Made by a program: the position numbers and the translations under genes. Below, one piece after another: positions 1 to 11,500 of a DNA stretch of 64,000 nucleotides; positions within the stretch are counted from its first letter, which is position 1; every line of letters begins with the position of its first letter. The stretch spans positions 7,016,501-7,080,500 of the forward strand of contig NW_026947488.1 of assembly GCF_034190915.1 (NCBI RefSeq). Direction: 5' to 3'. The DNA comes from Cavia porcellus. Lineage: Eukaryota; Chordata; Mammalia; Rodentia; Caviidae. The notes below the pieces were generated by a model. That model was not told where the DNA came from. It did not search any database and worked only from the letters and a program-made list of their open reading frames with translations.

Positions 1-842
1 GGGTGAAGGAAGACCCGGGCCGGGGAGTGGAAGCTGCTGGGGTTCCCTGGCTTTTACTCTTAGAGCTCAGCAGTCAGGAACCCTCCTCTCCAGCCATGTG
101 GACAGTGACCCACCTCACGTCAGGCACAGACGGGGGACCAGGGAAGGCCACCAAGGAAGCCAGTGGGGAGGACGATGGCTCTGCCCCAGAGAGGGGATGA
201 GTGGGATGGGATTCTGGCCAAGACTTTGCTTCCCTCCTCCTCTCTCCTTTGTGTAGCATGGACTGTGGATGTGATGGTTGGAGCTGCAGTAGTCTTTAAG
301 GGTCATGAGGTACCGTAGTTCAGCAGTTACATACTAGGAGTGCTAAAGCAGTGAGACAGAAGGAGCCAGAACCCCTAATTAGCAAGCAGCCTCCGGCCTT
401 GCCTGGGGCTACTTATTTTCACATTTCTTCTACCCAAGGAGAGATGTTCATTTCCTTTATTTTATCGAGCTTCTGCTCCCAGCAGTTGGATTCCTCTGTC
501 AGCTGATCCAATGCTCTGCATAACTGTGTTCCTATGGTAAAGGAAGTTGAAACGGAGTCATGTCAAAATAGAAGCCTCACTGTACCTTTCTTGACGTTGC
601 TCCTTCCTCTGTAACAGTCAAGAGTCCAGCCCACAAGCAGGAGGAGGGCTGTGAGGTGATGCAGATGGTGCAAGACAGAGTAATAGGCCACCAAGAGAAC
701 TCGATGGGTATTTCCCTCTCCTCCTTTTCCTGAAAGAAAATAACAGTTTAGAACCGCAGGTGAATGCATCACAGAGTTACAGCTGGGCGACATGGGGTGC
801 CCTAGAGCAAAGCTTCTCCAGCTTTTTGTCCTTGTCACCCCC
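1..842. other. Mostly unique sequence; MLT1-like LTR scrap near 230-400
   Basis: No coding signal was seen. Around 245-310 the text (a 'gatgtgatggttggagctgcag' type string, followed by 'gggtcatgagg') resembles the body of an old mammalian MLT1-type LTR. A related stretch lies near 41,420. The remainder shows no recognisable element. Confidence 0.3.
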
Positions 843-1229
843 TGTTATGGCTGGTGTCTGGATGTCCCACAAAGCCTCATGCAATCATAGGTGGGGCTTT
901 TCCGGGCTGCCATCCAGGGGGTGTGATACTGGGATTATAGCTCTGGGTGTGGCTGAATGGGTTTGCTGAGGCCAGAAGCCTCACCCTGGGTGTGATGGCA
1001 CCACCCATGTGGCCTGTGTCCTGTGTCGTGGATGGGATGTAGAGGGGAGAAGCTGCTACTGCCTGCCGTGCCGCGTCCCTCCCCTCCAGGCCCCTCTGCC
1101 TTGCTGCCCGGCCTTGGAACCAGCTGACGGTGGACTGAAACCTCCACAAACTGTAAGCTGAACAAACTGTTCCTCTCCTAACTTGTGGGTGTCGGGTATT
1201 TTGTCTCAACAATGAGAAAACATCTAAGA
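843..1229 (+). mobile_element. MaLR-type solo LTR (ERVL-MaLR-like)
   Basis: It begins TGTTATGGCTGGTGTCTGGA and ends with the typical 3' block: 'ctgaaacctccacaaactgtaagc', then 'gtgggtgtcgggtattttgtctcaac', then 'catctaagac'. The same blocks recur at 16,049, 47,535 and, on the other strand, 28,564, so this is a local repeat family. No internal retroviral genes follow, so it is a solo LTR or a MaLR relic. The exact subfamily was not determined. Confidence 0.75.
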
Positions 1230-1261
1230 CCCCCCCCCAAAGCCCTTGTTTGAGTTTTTGT

Positions 1262-1350
1262 TTTTATTTTTTTCCAGTGCTGAGATGGAGCTCAGGGCCC
1301 CGGGCCTTTTAGGTGAGAGCTCTACCACTGAGCTCTCTCCGGCTCCTGTT
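1262..1350 (-). mobile_element. ID-like SINE fragment (degenerate)
   Basis: T-rich start, then 'gtgctgagatggagctcagggcc' and 'gctctaccactgagctctctccggctcc'. On the minus strand this reads as a decayed tRNA-Ala-type head (A-box-like 'gagctcagtggtagagctc'). It is old, with no clear target duplication. Confidence 0.5.
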
Positions 1351-1460
1351 GAGTCTCAAGGTGCCCCAGCTGGCTCACACTTGTGCCCCTGAGACTTGAA
1401 CTTCTAAAGTTTTTATCATGAGGTCTCCTTTATTTCCATGTATTAGCACTGCCATTAAAA

Positions 1461-1592
1461 ATGCAGAAACCAGGGGGCTGGGAATTTAGCTCAGCGGCAT
1501 AAGCGCCTGCCTTGCAAGCAGGCAGTCGTGAGTTTGATTCTCGGTACCGGTAAAAATGAAAAAGACAAAAAAAAAAAAAAATGCAGAAACCA
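1461..1592 (+). mobile_element. tRNA-Ala(UGC)-headed SINE with perfect target duplication
   Basis: The body runs from about 1475 to 1580 and starts 'ggggctgggaatttagctc'. It contains an A-box-like TAGCTCAGCGG, an anticodon arm CCTGC/CTTGCAA/GCAGG (anticodon TGC) and a B-box-like 'gagtttgattc', then a short unique part and an A-tail. The 12-bp direct repeat atgcagaaacca lies at 1461-1472 and 1581-1592, which is the hallmark of L1-mediated insertion. It is not a tRNA gene, because there is no acceptor 3' half and it has an A-tail. Confidence 0.88.
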
Positions 1593-1639
1593 TTCCTCAC
1601 TCATGGGCCACACCAAAACAGCAAGGGGCCATAGTTTTC

Positions 1640-1840
1640 CAACCCAAGGATGGGCCACTGCATCTACTTGGAACACGGTGCGTGTCTTACGCGTCATGTA
1701 AATCTTTCCAGTAGCCACCACAAAAATTAATAAGAAACAGATGCAAATATTTTCCTTAATTTATTTTCTTTAATCCTGTATGGACAAAATACTACTACTT
1801 TAACAAGCAATCCTTAGGAAAACCTACAAATAATTTCCTC
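1640..1840 (+). mobile_element. Possible hAT-type DNA transposon remnant
   Basis: 'ccagtagccaccacaaaaatt', 'aagaaacagatgcaaatatt' and the AT-rich run that follows resemble the interior of the same old element seen near 31,640-31,800. Termini are not visible. Confidence 0.3.
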
Positions 1841-1844
1841 TATT

Positions 1845-2110
1845 TATTGTAGGTATTGCCTACTCTGGAATCACTGGGACAAAATACCCAACACCCAGAC
1901 TTAAGACAAGAAGTGTGTTTTGGCTCACGGTTTCAGTGGGTTCAATCCATGGTCAGCTGTGTCCAAGGCAGGAAAGGCCTGACAGAGGGAAGCTGCTCAC
2001 CTCACGGCAGCCAAGAAGGAGAGAGCACCCCTGGGGCCCCATCGCCCTTTAAAAGTGCCACCTCTGAACGTAAGGCTTGGAGGGGAACTTGTAGCTCTAA
2101 ACCGTGACAC
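1845..2110 (-). mobile_element. MaLR-type LTR, partial, minus strand
   Basis: It reads 'ctctggaatcactgggacaaaatac' and 'ttttggctcacggtttcagtggg', then 'cacctctgaac' and 'aaaccgtgac'. This is the reverse complement of the MaLR 3' and 5' blocks. The middle is shortened relative to the copy at 28,564. Confidence 0.6.
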
Positions 2111-4160
2111 AGGGTCTCTGTGTTCGCACATGGCTGTTAGACATCTGGGGCCCTGAGCTGTGCTTTGTCCAGACGGGCAGTTCCAGCTGCAGACTGCGAG
2201 CTGGGTACAAAGCTGAGCCCGCCCGCCTTCCCCTGTGTCTTCTGTCCTCGGAGCTCCTCGAGTGGGTCACCCTGTGACCTATCTGCTCCTCAGCACTGGA
2301 CAGTGCCCCGGTGAGGTCCAGCAGGACTTGAAGCTTCCCTGAAAAGCCAGTAGCCTCCTTGTGTCCTGCTGTGAGCCTGTCTACTCACTCATTCATTGAC
2401 TGACAAGTCTGCGTGGGGCGACCCTTAGCGCAGTGCGCTGGTTGCCAGCAGGACACGCTTCTGTCACTACCAGACACCCAGTGATGCCTGGGACATTCTT
2501 GGCTGTCATAACCCGAAGAGGAGGTCTCAGAGAGACCTGCGGACTGCTGTGTGCTGTCCATTAGGGACGAAGCCCAGGGACCTGGGAGAACAGCGGGACA
2601 TGGTGCAAGGCACTGGTGGCTTGCAGAGTGTTCAGGGGCACCACCTGTGCCAACCTGGGCTCCGGCTGATGGCTGGGAGGAGGCAGAGGCCAGCGAGCAG
2701 GGAAGGAATGGGAAAGGGGAGGTCGAGGCAGCAATCGACAGAGTCAGGTCCTGCAAGCACAGTTAAAAGCTTCCCTCTGTGTCCAGGGCAGTCGTGAGCC
2801 ATAGAAGGTTCTAAAGCGGGGAGCTGTGGGGACCCGAGAGCTTCTTAGGCATCCAGGCCAGGTGCTCATTTGGCACCGTTCAAAGATCTTGGCGTGGGCC
2901 ACAGGGGCCACAGAACCGTGGCCTCTGAAGCCAGTTCTACCTGGTTTGCAACTGTTTTGCTGTCTCCTGCGGGTGTAGACACGGGGTGTAAAAAGGTCCA
3001 GTTGATGCTTTGGGCATAGCACAAGCCCGCGCTGCCCTGGCTGCCGTGTCTGACCCAGCCTGGCCCCCGAGACTCCGGGCCGTGGCCTCTGGCTGGGCTG
3101 GGACCTCAGAGGCTCTGCCAACCCCTTGCGGGGACCCAGAGCCCCTGGCCCGGCCCCCACAGCCTCTGCAGCCTGGCCCAGAGGGTTGCTAAACCATCCT
3201 GGCTCCCCCAGGCCCGGCCCCAAGAACAAAAGCCCCAAACCATTTCCAGTAATGCAATTTCATGCCCCAGGTCTGTCACCACCCTCCGAGCCTTTTGATT
3301 CCAAGAGGAGCGCGTTCCGGGGAAAGACAAAACACAGCCCGGCATTTCTGTTTAGTTCCAGTAAGGCTTTGAAAGGTTCCAGCCTCCTCCTGACAGCGGC
3401 GCTTCCTTTGTGAGCTGCAGCCGCCAGCCCTGACGGGGCGTTTTCCTCTGCTGAAATCAGTTTCTTTTGCTGAGAGAGAGAGAGAGACAGAGACAGAGAC
3501 AAGAGACTGAGAGCAGGCAAATCCTCCTGCTGTCTCCTTCCTTATCTCTTCTTCCCACCTGGCCTGTGACACCCCCAGGGAGGCAGCAGTCATGGAAGGG
3601 GTGACAGCGTTGCTTCAAATGCAGGGAGGACGGGCATGCTGGGTTCAGGCTCCCCCTAGTGTGCCCAGCTCTGGTGCCTCAGGGCCTTGGTGCATGCTGC
3701 CCCACTGTGTCCTGCTCGCCTGTCTGGCTCTGCCTCCTTTTCCCATGGGCAGCTTCGAGGGTATCTCCCTTGACAGCCTGCTGGGATCGGGCCCCCTTTC
3801 CAGAACCAAAGCCTCCCCTCTACTCACCCATCAAAGCCAGGTGTGAGGTTCCAGTTGCAGGGGCCCCAGCCCACATCTCCTCTGTCCCTGACGCTGTCTG
3901 CCTCAGTTCCTTCCTCTGGGGAAAGGTAACAAGCTAGGGCCAGGATTTGCTAATAAGTCTTGGGTGCCAGAGGCAGAGGGCATAGAGGGGCTGGCAGGCT
4001 TGGAGTGGTTGCCAGGAGCTCGGTGTCCTGTGCCCCCCTCTCTCCCACTGGAGGGGCGTCTGCAGCCCACAACCCATCAGCTCACACCAAAGTTACTGTG
4101 CACAAAAGCCCAGATCAATGCTCCCATGACACGTCTTCCTCAGCATGGGGGGGGTGCTCC
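2111..4160. other. Unique GC-rich stretch with old LINE2 traces
   Basis: No gene is supported. L2-like wording occurs near 2370-2400 (a 'ctcactcattcattgactg' type end) and 3675-3760 ('cagggccttggtgcatgctgcc'). The segment 3230-3480 is free of repeats and has CpG-containing, compositionally even sequence; it might be conserved. A (GA)n run with interruptions lies at 3472-3505. Confidence 0.3.
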
Positions 4161-4282
4161 CCATAGGGAGCTGGGCGTGGCGGTGCCGACCTGTGACCCT
4201 GGCACTGTGGGTGACCGACTCAGGGGGCCCAAAGGTCGGAGCACAGCCCAGAGCACTGAGCGAGGCCCAGTCTAAAAAGAAA
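4161..4282 (+). mobile_element. Highly decayed B1-like SINE
   Basis: 'gagctgggcgtggcggtgccgacctgtgaccctggcac' followed by 'gaggcccagtctaaaaagaaag' keeps the B1 head and tail outline. The middle has been lost. Confidence 0.45.
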
Positions 4283-6280
4283 GGATGAGAAGGGACTCAG
4301 AGTGAAGGCTGTCCCTGCAGTCCCAGCATCAAGAAGTGAAGGGGAGTCTCACGTGGAAATACACCCAGCCCGATGCTGGGGTGCTGGGAGGGGCAGGCAC
4401 CCCTGGGATTTTCCTGGGAAGGATCGGAAGTGAACGAGACTTTGGAAAGGAGGGGGCGCATCGAAGGCACAGGCTGCTGGCAGGTGGGCGATATCCTGGG
4501 GGGACGGGGAGCTGGGTGCAGCCCCCAACTTTGTAACACACACATCAGGGTCCTCTGCTTCCCGCCCAGGCCAGCACGAGAGGAGGACAAAAAATAGTGC
4601 CGGACACCGGCTGGCATCCTGGAGGCAGGGGCCGTGTGCTGACAGCTGCTCCCTGAAGGGACCCGGCATTATGGGACCCTGGCCTCTCACTCACGGTGAT
4701 CCAAGGGCCACACGAGGCAGGGCGGGTGGCCAGATGAAGCTTCCATGCCAGGAGAAAAACGATTCCTGCCTCTCTGGGTGGCCTGGAAATCAATCCAGTG
4801 GACAGGAGGAGCGATGTGACCGGTGCTCCAAGCCCGGGGAAGCCCTGACACTCCTGCCTCAAGGCTCATGGTCCCGCTGCCTGATCAAGGTGCCAAGGAG
4901 CCCAGCCGGGACCCAGGCAGACCCGGGGACCCCAGAGAGCCCAGGCAGCACGGCAGAGTCTGGCAGAGTGGACCCCTGAGTCCCAGCCTCCTCCCTGGCC
5001 CCCTTTCATCCTCTCCCGAGAGTTACTGAGAATTAGAAGAAGCAGTGAAGATCTTTCAAGGGACAAATCAGCCCCTCTGAGCCACCTGCTGACCTTGCCG
5101 ATGGCCCTCCCCAGCTCCTTCTCAGACAGGAGGGCAAGGACCCTTAGGACCAGAGACCCACATCCCGGGAGGAGGCGGTGCCAGGCGCGGCCCCGCAGAG
5201 AAGCTCACTGCCCCTGAGCTCACCTAGCCAGTGTGTAGGAGGGAGGGCCAGGCTCCCGAGGGCCAGGGACCTCTCCCACAGGAGGGGCTGTGGAAGGGCC
5301 CCCAGCTTGCCTGGGACCTGCAATGCCAGGGGACCCAACATTTCTACAGAGGTGTGGAGTGCCAGTGGGGATTCCTGGGAGGCTCCTAGCTGCCCTCGCT
5401 TCCAGCCTCCCAGGGCCACTGTCCTGAGGTGAGCAGATGGGGAAACTGAGGCCCGCTCACGAGTGGTTGGGGTAAGAAGTTTCTGCTGGGCAGAAAGAAG
5501 AGGCTGTAAAGGTCACACGGCCTCCCTGCGGCTGTCCTCAAGTCTTGTGCCTACCTGTCACCTCCCAGGACATCTGCCTGCAGCCCTGACCCTCTGAGTT
5601 CCAAACCCCGCACAGCTCGCAGAATTCACTGCGCTACGAATTACTTCCTTTCTACGAGGAAGCCAGTGACACGGAAACTCCCGCCATCCCTCGCCCCCGA
5701 GCCAGTGGGCAGTGGGCAGCACAGAGGACCACGGCCCCCAGCTAGGCATCTCCGGTGGGGTCCACAGCCCCAGCCCCCGGCGTCATCCTGGGTCTGGTTC
5801 CCTAACAGGGGCACTTAACGGGCCAGCTGAGATCCACAGCCACTGCCCAGAAGGTGCAACCTGACCCCGGGCTCTCAGGTGCCCCCAGGGACTCGGCCTC
5901 TGTGTCCTTCAGTGCCTGAAGGCTCTTCCGGTGGTTGGCCTGTAGCTGATCCGAGGGTGTCCTCAAGGAGCCTTCTGCAGATGGCCCAGTGGGCTTCACA
6001 TGGTGTGTTCACCCCAGGTGCTCCTCCCAGAAGTGCAGGGATGCACATTGGGGCTCTCTTGCCCTGCAACGCCCCCACCCAGGCACACAGTGGCTGAATG
6101 AATAGGTTGTGACCGTTGAGGTGACACAGAGGACAGGAGGTGCCGGGTGCCATGGTCCCACTCCCTCCACCCGCAGGCAGAGTCACTAAGGTCCTGCTGG
6201 GGCTGCGCTGCAAACTGGCCTCAATCAACAGAGTGGACAGAAAGCCCCCTGCGGAGCACCCCGCCTGCCACCTAGGGCTG
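4283..6280. other. Unique GC-rich stretch, no gene seen
   Basis: Several overlapping open frames on both strands reflect high GC content and lack any recognisable domain. A MIR-like 'gatggggaaactgaggccc' lies near 5437-5455. No promoter or splice architecture could be supported. Confidence 0.3.
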
Positions 6281-6334
6281 CACATTGAGACTCCAGGGCC
6301 AGAGTGACAGTCAGGGAACCAAAAAGCTGAAGGG

Positions 6335-6882
6335 AAAAAATCAGGCTGCGTTTAAGACAGCAAGAGGCATAATGGTAACCATTGCCGATCACCTGGTAAT
6401 CTCTTTGCATTATATACTATGTCCATCCTCCTGTTTTGATTCTGTTTTGCCTTGTCCCATTGGGGGTTTTTTGTTTTGTTTTGTTTTGTTTGTTTTGTTT
6501 TCCTCTTCAAAGAAAAAGTTGTAAGAACTGTGGGAGTAATAAAACCCAAAATGTGTAATTGATATTATAAAAAAGAGAGAAAAGAAAGTGGTCTAAAGGA
6601 TATAACTGCATGTATATTTAAGTGTGTTGGATAGAAAACCATATTACTGAGTTTTTGTTGGATCATTGAACAGAACTGTCTGCAATCTCACTGTATTAAT
6701 GTCCACTTTGTATGCTTTAATTTTGTAACCTGGACAACTGTTTCTGAGATGACAATATGTAATCTATTTACTAGTGAATTCTTACTATATATTTTTTCTC
6801 TTGAAATTCTGTATTACTTGTACCCTTTTACTGTTTTGTTTTGTTTTGTTTTTCTCTTTAAATAAAAAAAAAATCAGGCTGC
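6335..6882 (+). mobile_element. 5'-truncated copy of the HAL1-like LINE (3' end only)
   Basis: The body (about 6350-6867) starts 'gtttaagacagcaagaggc', ends in AAATAAAAAAAAAA, and is bounded by a 15-bp direct repeat AAAAAATCAGGCTGC at 6335-6349 and 6868-6882. Its text ('aagaactgtgggagtaataaaaccc', 'ggatataactgcatgtatatttaag', 'gatgacaatatgtaatc') matches the reverse complement of 23,744-24,260. That identifies both as one family and defines its 3' terminus. A (GTTTT)n-like tract occurs inside. Confidence 0.85.
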
Positions 6883-7860
6883 ATGTGACGATGAGTTCTC
6901 CAGGGGCTTGGAACAGGATGTTACGGGGACAGCAGGGGACACACCCTTCACCGGGCACCAGGGGAGGTGCCCAGGGTTGGAAGGAGCCAGTGGGCATTGT
7001 GTGTGAGCTGGGCCAGGCAGCAGGGTGCTTGCTGACCGGGGGTTCTCTGTTTCCTCCAAGGGCCCCACAAATTAACTTGTTCAGTCTCAGCCAACAGGGG
7101 AGCCTGTGCTAGCCACATGCAGGACACATTGAGACTCCAGGGCCAGAGTGACAGTTCTGTCCAGGGCAGACAGTTCTGTTCAATAATCCAATGAGACAGC
7201 CACAGAACAGGAAGCTTGTAAGTGGTAGAGGCAGGATTTGAACACAGGCCCACATGCATAGTAACCATATCACATCAGCACTAGGGGGCAGGCTTCCACC
7301 CATGGCTTGGCAGGTGCAAAGGCCCTGAACATCCTAGTTGCCAGCGCCTTCTCAGCCATGGCCCTACCCCATGGCCCCAGATCAAACCAGGCAAGACCTC
7401 CCCCTGGGTCTGAAGGCAGCTGGTGTCCCACACAATAGGAGAAGGAGAGAGGATGCTGTCATAACAACGGGTGAACTACTACAGGGGAGTGGATGCAGCC
7501 TCCTGGGGAGCTAGGAGATGCAGGTCCCCTCCTCAAAACTGCACGGAAAGCACGAAGGGCCTGCTTCCGTCTCCAGCATCCAAGCATTACGGTGACCTTG
7601 CGAAGCAGAGTTTTCTGCAGGGACAGAAAACAAAACAGGGTTTCGGAGCTGATGGCATCAGTGATACACGTCAGGCGGGTGTCACTGCTGCCTGTCACCC
7701 CCAGAGGGATGGAGCTCAGGGCTCCCACTGGTTCCACGTGGCGGAGAGTGGCTCAGGGTTCACACGCGTTACCGTGTGACCGTAACAGGAGGGAAGAGAC
7801 ACAGACGTGATAAATGAATCACCCTGCAAGCACCACGCCCTGGTCCGTGCAAGGTTTATC
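6883..7860. other. Unique sequence with a MIR-like core
   Basis: The interval 7180-7250 ('ccaatgagacagccacagaacagg', 'gtaagtggtagaggcaggatttgaacacagg') reads as a plus-strand MIR core. A 31-bp segment starting at 7125 repeats 6281-6311 exactly. Nothing coding was seen. Confidence 0.45.
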
Positions 7861-7874
7861 TTCCCCAGAAGCAG

Positions 7875-8115
7875 CACCTGGTGCCTGGAAACCTAGAGAC
7901 CAGTGTGTGAGTGTGCAGATCTGGGTGACCGCATGCGTGTTCCGAGGACAAGGGTGTGTCTGAGTATATGGTTGTGTATGCGTGCATTGCACTTCTGAGT
8001 GGCACACCGTGGGTGTCTGTGTGTAAAGTGCTCATGTGAGCTGGAGAATGCGTGTGCATCTGTGCGTGTGCAAGCACACTGCCAGGTGAGAGTGTGGGTG
8101 AACACCCCGTGGGGC
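7875..8115 (+). repeat. Degenerate GT-rich tract
   Basis: Frequent 'gtgtgtgagtgtg', 'gtgtgtctg' and 'gcgtgtgcatctgtgcgtgtg' runs indicate an old, interrupted (TG)n/(TGCG)n array. The open frames over it, on both strands, are a result of composition. Confidence 0.6.
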
Positions 8116-8120
8116 TGTGT

Positions 8121-10224
8121 GCAGCATCATGTAGGGGTGTGGCACGGAGCAGCAGGTCCAGGCGGTGCACACAGGCGAGTGTGCGACCCCACAGACATGC
8201 GGGAAGGGAGTGGCTGTGCCCTCCGCAGAGCTCAGCCCTGGCGTTTTTGATGTCAGGGAGGCCACCGATGGCCATGGGGTCAGCCCTGCAGAAAGTGAAA
8301 TGCTGCTAGGACACCATGACCAACCAGGTTGCCGTGTTCTGCTGGCCCCGGTCTCCTCCAGGTGGGGAAGCGGGCCTTTCTGGAAGAGGAGCCAGGAGCC
8401 ACCGCCTCGTGTTGCACAGGGCTCGTATAAGCAAAGCTGTGCACCAGGCCGGAGCCACAGGATCAGGGGTCGCCAGGCCCCCACTGGGCACCTCTGTGGT
8501 GGAATGCGGGGAGGGGAGCTGAATGTTCCATTCCTACTCCTGGAAAGCAGTGGTAGGCTGTGTGCACAGCTGCGGACCTCACCTCCCTAGAGGTTGTCTC
8601 CTTGTCAGTGACTCGGGGAGCTTAAGGGAAATACTGACGGGCGTGTGCATGTGTGTGCACACCTGCGTAGACACTCACGGGTGTGCATTTCCCCTGCACA
8701 TGCACGGCTTGCAGCAAAGACTTCTTAGTAAGGATTCCTGGTATTTCTACTAGAAAAAGTACATAAGTCCTGGCAAGCACCTGAAATCATGGACGGGGGC
8801 GCTGGTTATTAGCTTCTGCTACAAGGCCTTTGCTACTAGAAAGTGTCCCTGTGGGAGGCATCACAGCCGCACTGTGCCCCCCAGCCTCAGCTTATGGATG
8901 CACCTGGGCAGGAGCCTCTCTGGGGCCACCAGCATCAGGGACACAAAGGGAGGCAGGTGCCATCCCTAGGAGTGTGCTTTGGGGAGTCACCCAGGACCCA
9001 CCGCCGTGCCGGCCCATTCTCGGTGCCGCTGTCCTCTCCGCTGCCTTCCCCCCTGCTTGGGCAGTGGCCCATCGGCCTCTCTCACTACCCTCAGCAGGCA
9101 GATGGGTGGCAAGTGGGAGCGGTCAGCCCTCAACTCCACATCACAGGGAGGGAGGTGTTCTCAGGGAAAAGGGCCCGTTGCCAAGGAGACCACGACCCCC
9201 ACAGCCCCTGATGGGATCCAGCTCTGGCCCAAGAGGGACCTGGCTGGTGGGGTCTTTTTCGGGTGATGAGGGCCTCAAAAGTACAGGCAGCACTGTGTTA
9301 CAGGGGCGTTCCTCTGATTCCGGCAGAGAATTCTTCCCCAGCACCCCATAGAGTACTCTAACCCCACACCTCCTTCGCCAAACACATCTCTCCGTGTGGC
9401 TTAAAGTCTAAAAATCACATTTAAATATTTGACTCGCTGCTGTGAGCCAAGGAGAAAAACTTGGACTGATGGATGCTGTGTGAACTATTTGGAGAATGTC
9501 ACCTTGCCGTCCTGCACGGCTACAGACATGCCTCTCCCTCTGATGCCCTCTCCTAGAGCAAAATAAATAAAGCGCGGGGCGGCTCCCAGCCCACGGCTCG
9601 GGCTGGTGATGGGGATTAAGGTGCAAGGTTCCCGGCCAATGCTGAGTGAGCCGCTTTATCCTGGGCGGGCCTGTTGGTTTTACTTGGGGTCCCCCCACCA
9701 CCTTAGTAAACATCGCTACATGGCAATTGTGTGTTTTCGTTTCTTTCTGGAGAAATGAAAGACATCTGTAACCATAGAGACAAACCGGCGATCTTTCAAC
9801 ATGTTTTTAACATATCAGGAATATTTCCAGGAGAAACAGCAGCCTCCCACGGCAGCCCCAACTCCAAGAGAGACCTGGGAAGGGACAGAGCCAAGGGACA
9901 GAGCTGCCCGCCTCATCCCTCAGGCCTGGCGGCTCAATGGAGAACACCCACAAGCTCCACCAGGGCCCTCCTGGATCCCTGGGCAGGGCTCAGATCCCAC
10001 CATGGACAGCTGAGCTGAAAACCTGTGTCTTCTCTCGTAGTGAACGTGGCTGAAAGAATTTGTCTCCTTTCTTTTTTAATTTTCCTGATTTGATTTATTT
10101 TTGATGTTGAGTGAATCCAGGGCTCTGAGTGCCCTGGCTGTGCATGAGCTTTGGGGGCAGGAGCTGACCCTGGGACCAGGCTGACCCTGAGGCCAGCACC
10201 CCGAGGGGCCCGACAGGCCACGCT
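8121..10224. other. Unique sequence; possible conserved block at 9395-9850
   Basis: No gene or recognisable mobile element was seen. At 9395-9850 repeat-free AT-rich text such as 'aaaatcacatttaaatatttgac', 'gcaaaataaataaagcgcgggg' and 'aacatgtttttaacatatcagg' has the look of a conserved regulatory sequence. Only alignment to other mammals can decide. Confidence 0.3.
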
Positions 10225-10412
10225 TTCCACTTAGGGGCAGAATTGGGAACTGAATCCAGTAGCACTGAGCTGCACCCCAAGCTCTGTTTCTTTTTTATTT
10301 TGAGACAAGATTTCACTAAATCCTTAAATTACCCAGGCTGAGCTCAGACTTGAGATTCTCCTGCCTCAGCCTCTGAGAGTGCTAAGTCATAGGTGTGCCC
10401 CTGGGCCCAGCG
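10225..10412 (-). mobile_element. B1-dID composite SINE, minus strand
   Basis: On the plus strand an ID-like tail ('aattgggaactgaatccagtagcac', 'gctgcaccccaagctctg') precedes a T-rich linker and a reversed B1 ('gagacaagatttcact', 'gattctcctgcctcagcctc', 'gtgctaagtcataggtgtg'). This is the order expected for a B1 fused to an ID-like right part, read on the minus strand. Confidence 0.75.
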
Positions 10413-10888
10413 TGAGTGAGCTCACCCAGGGCACTTGTGCACCTGCCCTTCCCAGCAGCTGGGAATTTACGGGGAGGGACATGCACTGGCCCAGGACAGC
10501 TACAAGGAGCTCTCCTGTGAGGTGGTGGTTTGTGTGCACCATTCAGCAGATCCTGATCCCAGGGTGCAGGGGCGGGGACAGCCTGGGGTGTGCAGTGCAG
10601 GAAGCTCCCACTGAGCCCGCAGAAAGAAGGTGGCCACAGCCTGCAGTGCCACCTGTCCCGTCCCCATCTGCACTGCCCTGCCCTGTGCATGGGGTTGCGA
10701 CCATGGCCTCTGTGCCAGGGCAACATCTGTGCAGTGGGCCGAGACCTCCACAGCACTGCCCGCTGTCCAGCCTGTCCCTCCCCTCTCCCCTTTCCTAGGA
10801 TTCACTTCCTGACTCACAGACACCTCCCCGGAAATGCAATGCATCCAATTCTCAGCCTCCATGCTGTCTCCCTGCAGGACCATGCAAA

Positions 10889-10926
10889 CAGGTCACAGGT
10901 CACAGGTCACAGGTCTCAGGTCTTAG
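10889..10926 (+). repeat. AGGTCAC heptamer repeats (DR1-like nuclear-receptor half-sites)
   Basis: AGGTCA occurs at 10890, 10897 and 10904 with a single C between copies, followed by AGGTCT at 10911 and 10918. Direct repeats of AGGTCA with one-base spacing are the DR1 arrangement bound by RXR, HNF4 and COUP-TF receptors. Whether this is a functional site or a chance microsatellite is unknown. Confidence 0.55.
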
Positions 10927-11294
10927 GATCAGCCCAGAAGTGGGTCCCGTTCCTGTGCCTGCCTGCTAGACCCATCAAACACTGTCATCCCCTGCATGCT
11001 CTGTGCTATGACCTCCTCACCCTCCTGATGAGCACAGCCCTGCTAATGTCTGCTGTGACCTCCAGGCCCCTCCCTTGACTGCAGCCCGTGGGTATATCCT
11101 CCAGCCCAGCAGGCTCACTGGGCTCCTTCCGCTCCACATATGCAGGTCTGCTTTCCAGTCCTTCGCTCATAGTGGAGTAAGGAGCTTCCCAGAAGATGTG
11201 TCCAGGGCCCGAGCCCTCCCACCAGCCCATGTGACCTCGTTTGGAAGAGATCTTTGCAGGGATAACTAAAGTGGACTCTAAATCCAGCGACTCT

Positions 11295-11500
11295 CATCTT
11301 CTGTCTGTTTGTGGAACTAGGGATTGAACTCAGGCTTTGCATGCACTGGCCAAGTGTCCCATGACGGAGCCACGCCCCACCCCCTTTCTGTATTTTATTT
11401 TGAGGCCTCATCTTGCTGAGTCATCACATTCAAGATCCTCCTGCCTCAGCCGCCCAAGTAGATGGGATTCAGGTGTGTGCCACCGTGCCCGGCTCAGCTT
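11295..11500 (-). mobile_element. B1-dID composite SINE, minus strand
   Basis: 'ggaactagggattgaactcaggc' and 'ccatgacggagccacgcccc' form the reversed ID-like part. It is followed by 'tattttattttgaggcc' and a reversed B1 ('caagatcctcctgcctcagccgcccaagtag', 'gtgtgccaccgtgcccggc'). Confidence 0.8.

Noticed and set aside
1475..1560. A tRNA-Ala(UGC) gene
   Set aside because: Head matches a tRNA fold only in part. It has an A-tail, target duplications and multiple sister copies, so it is a SINE.
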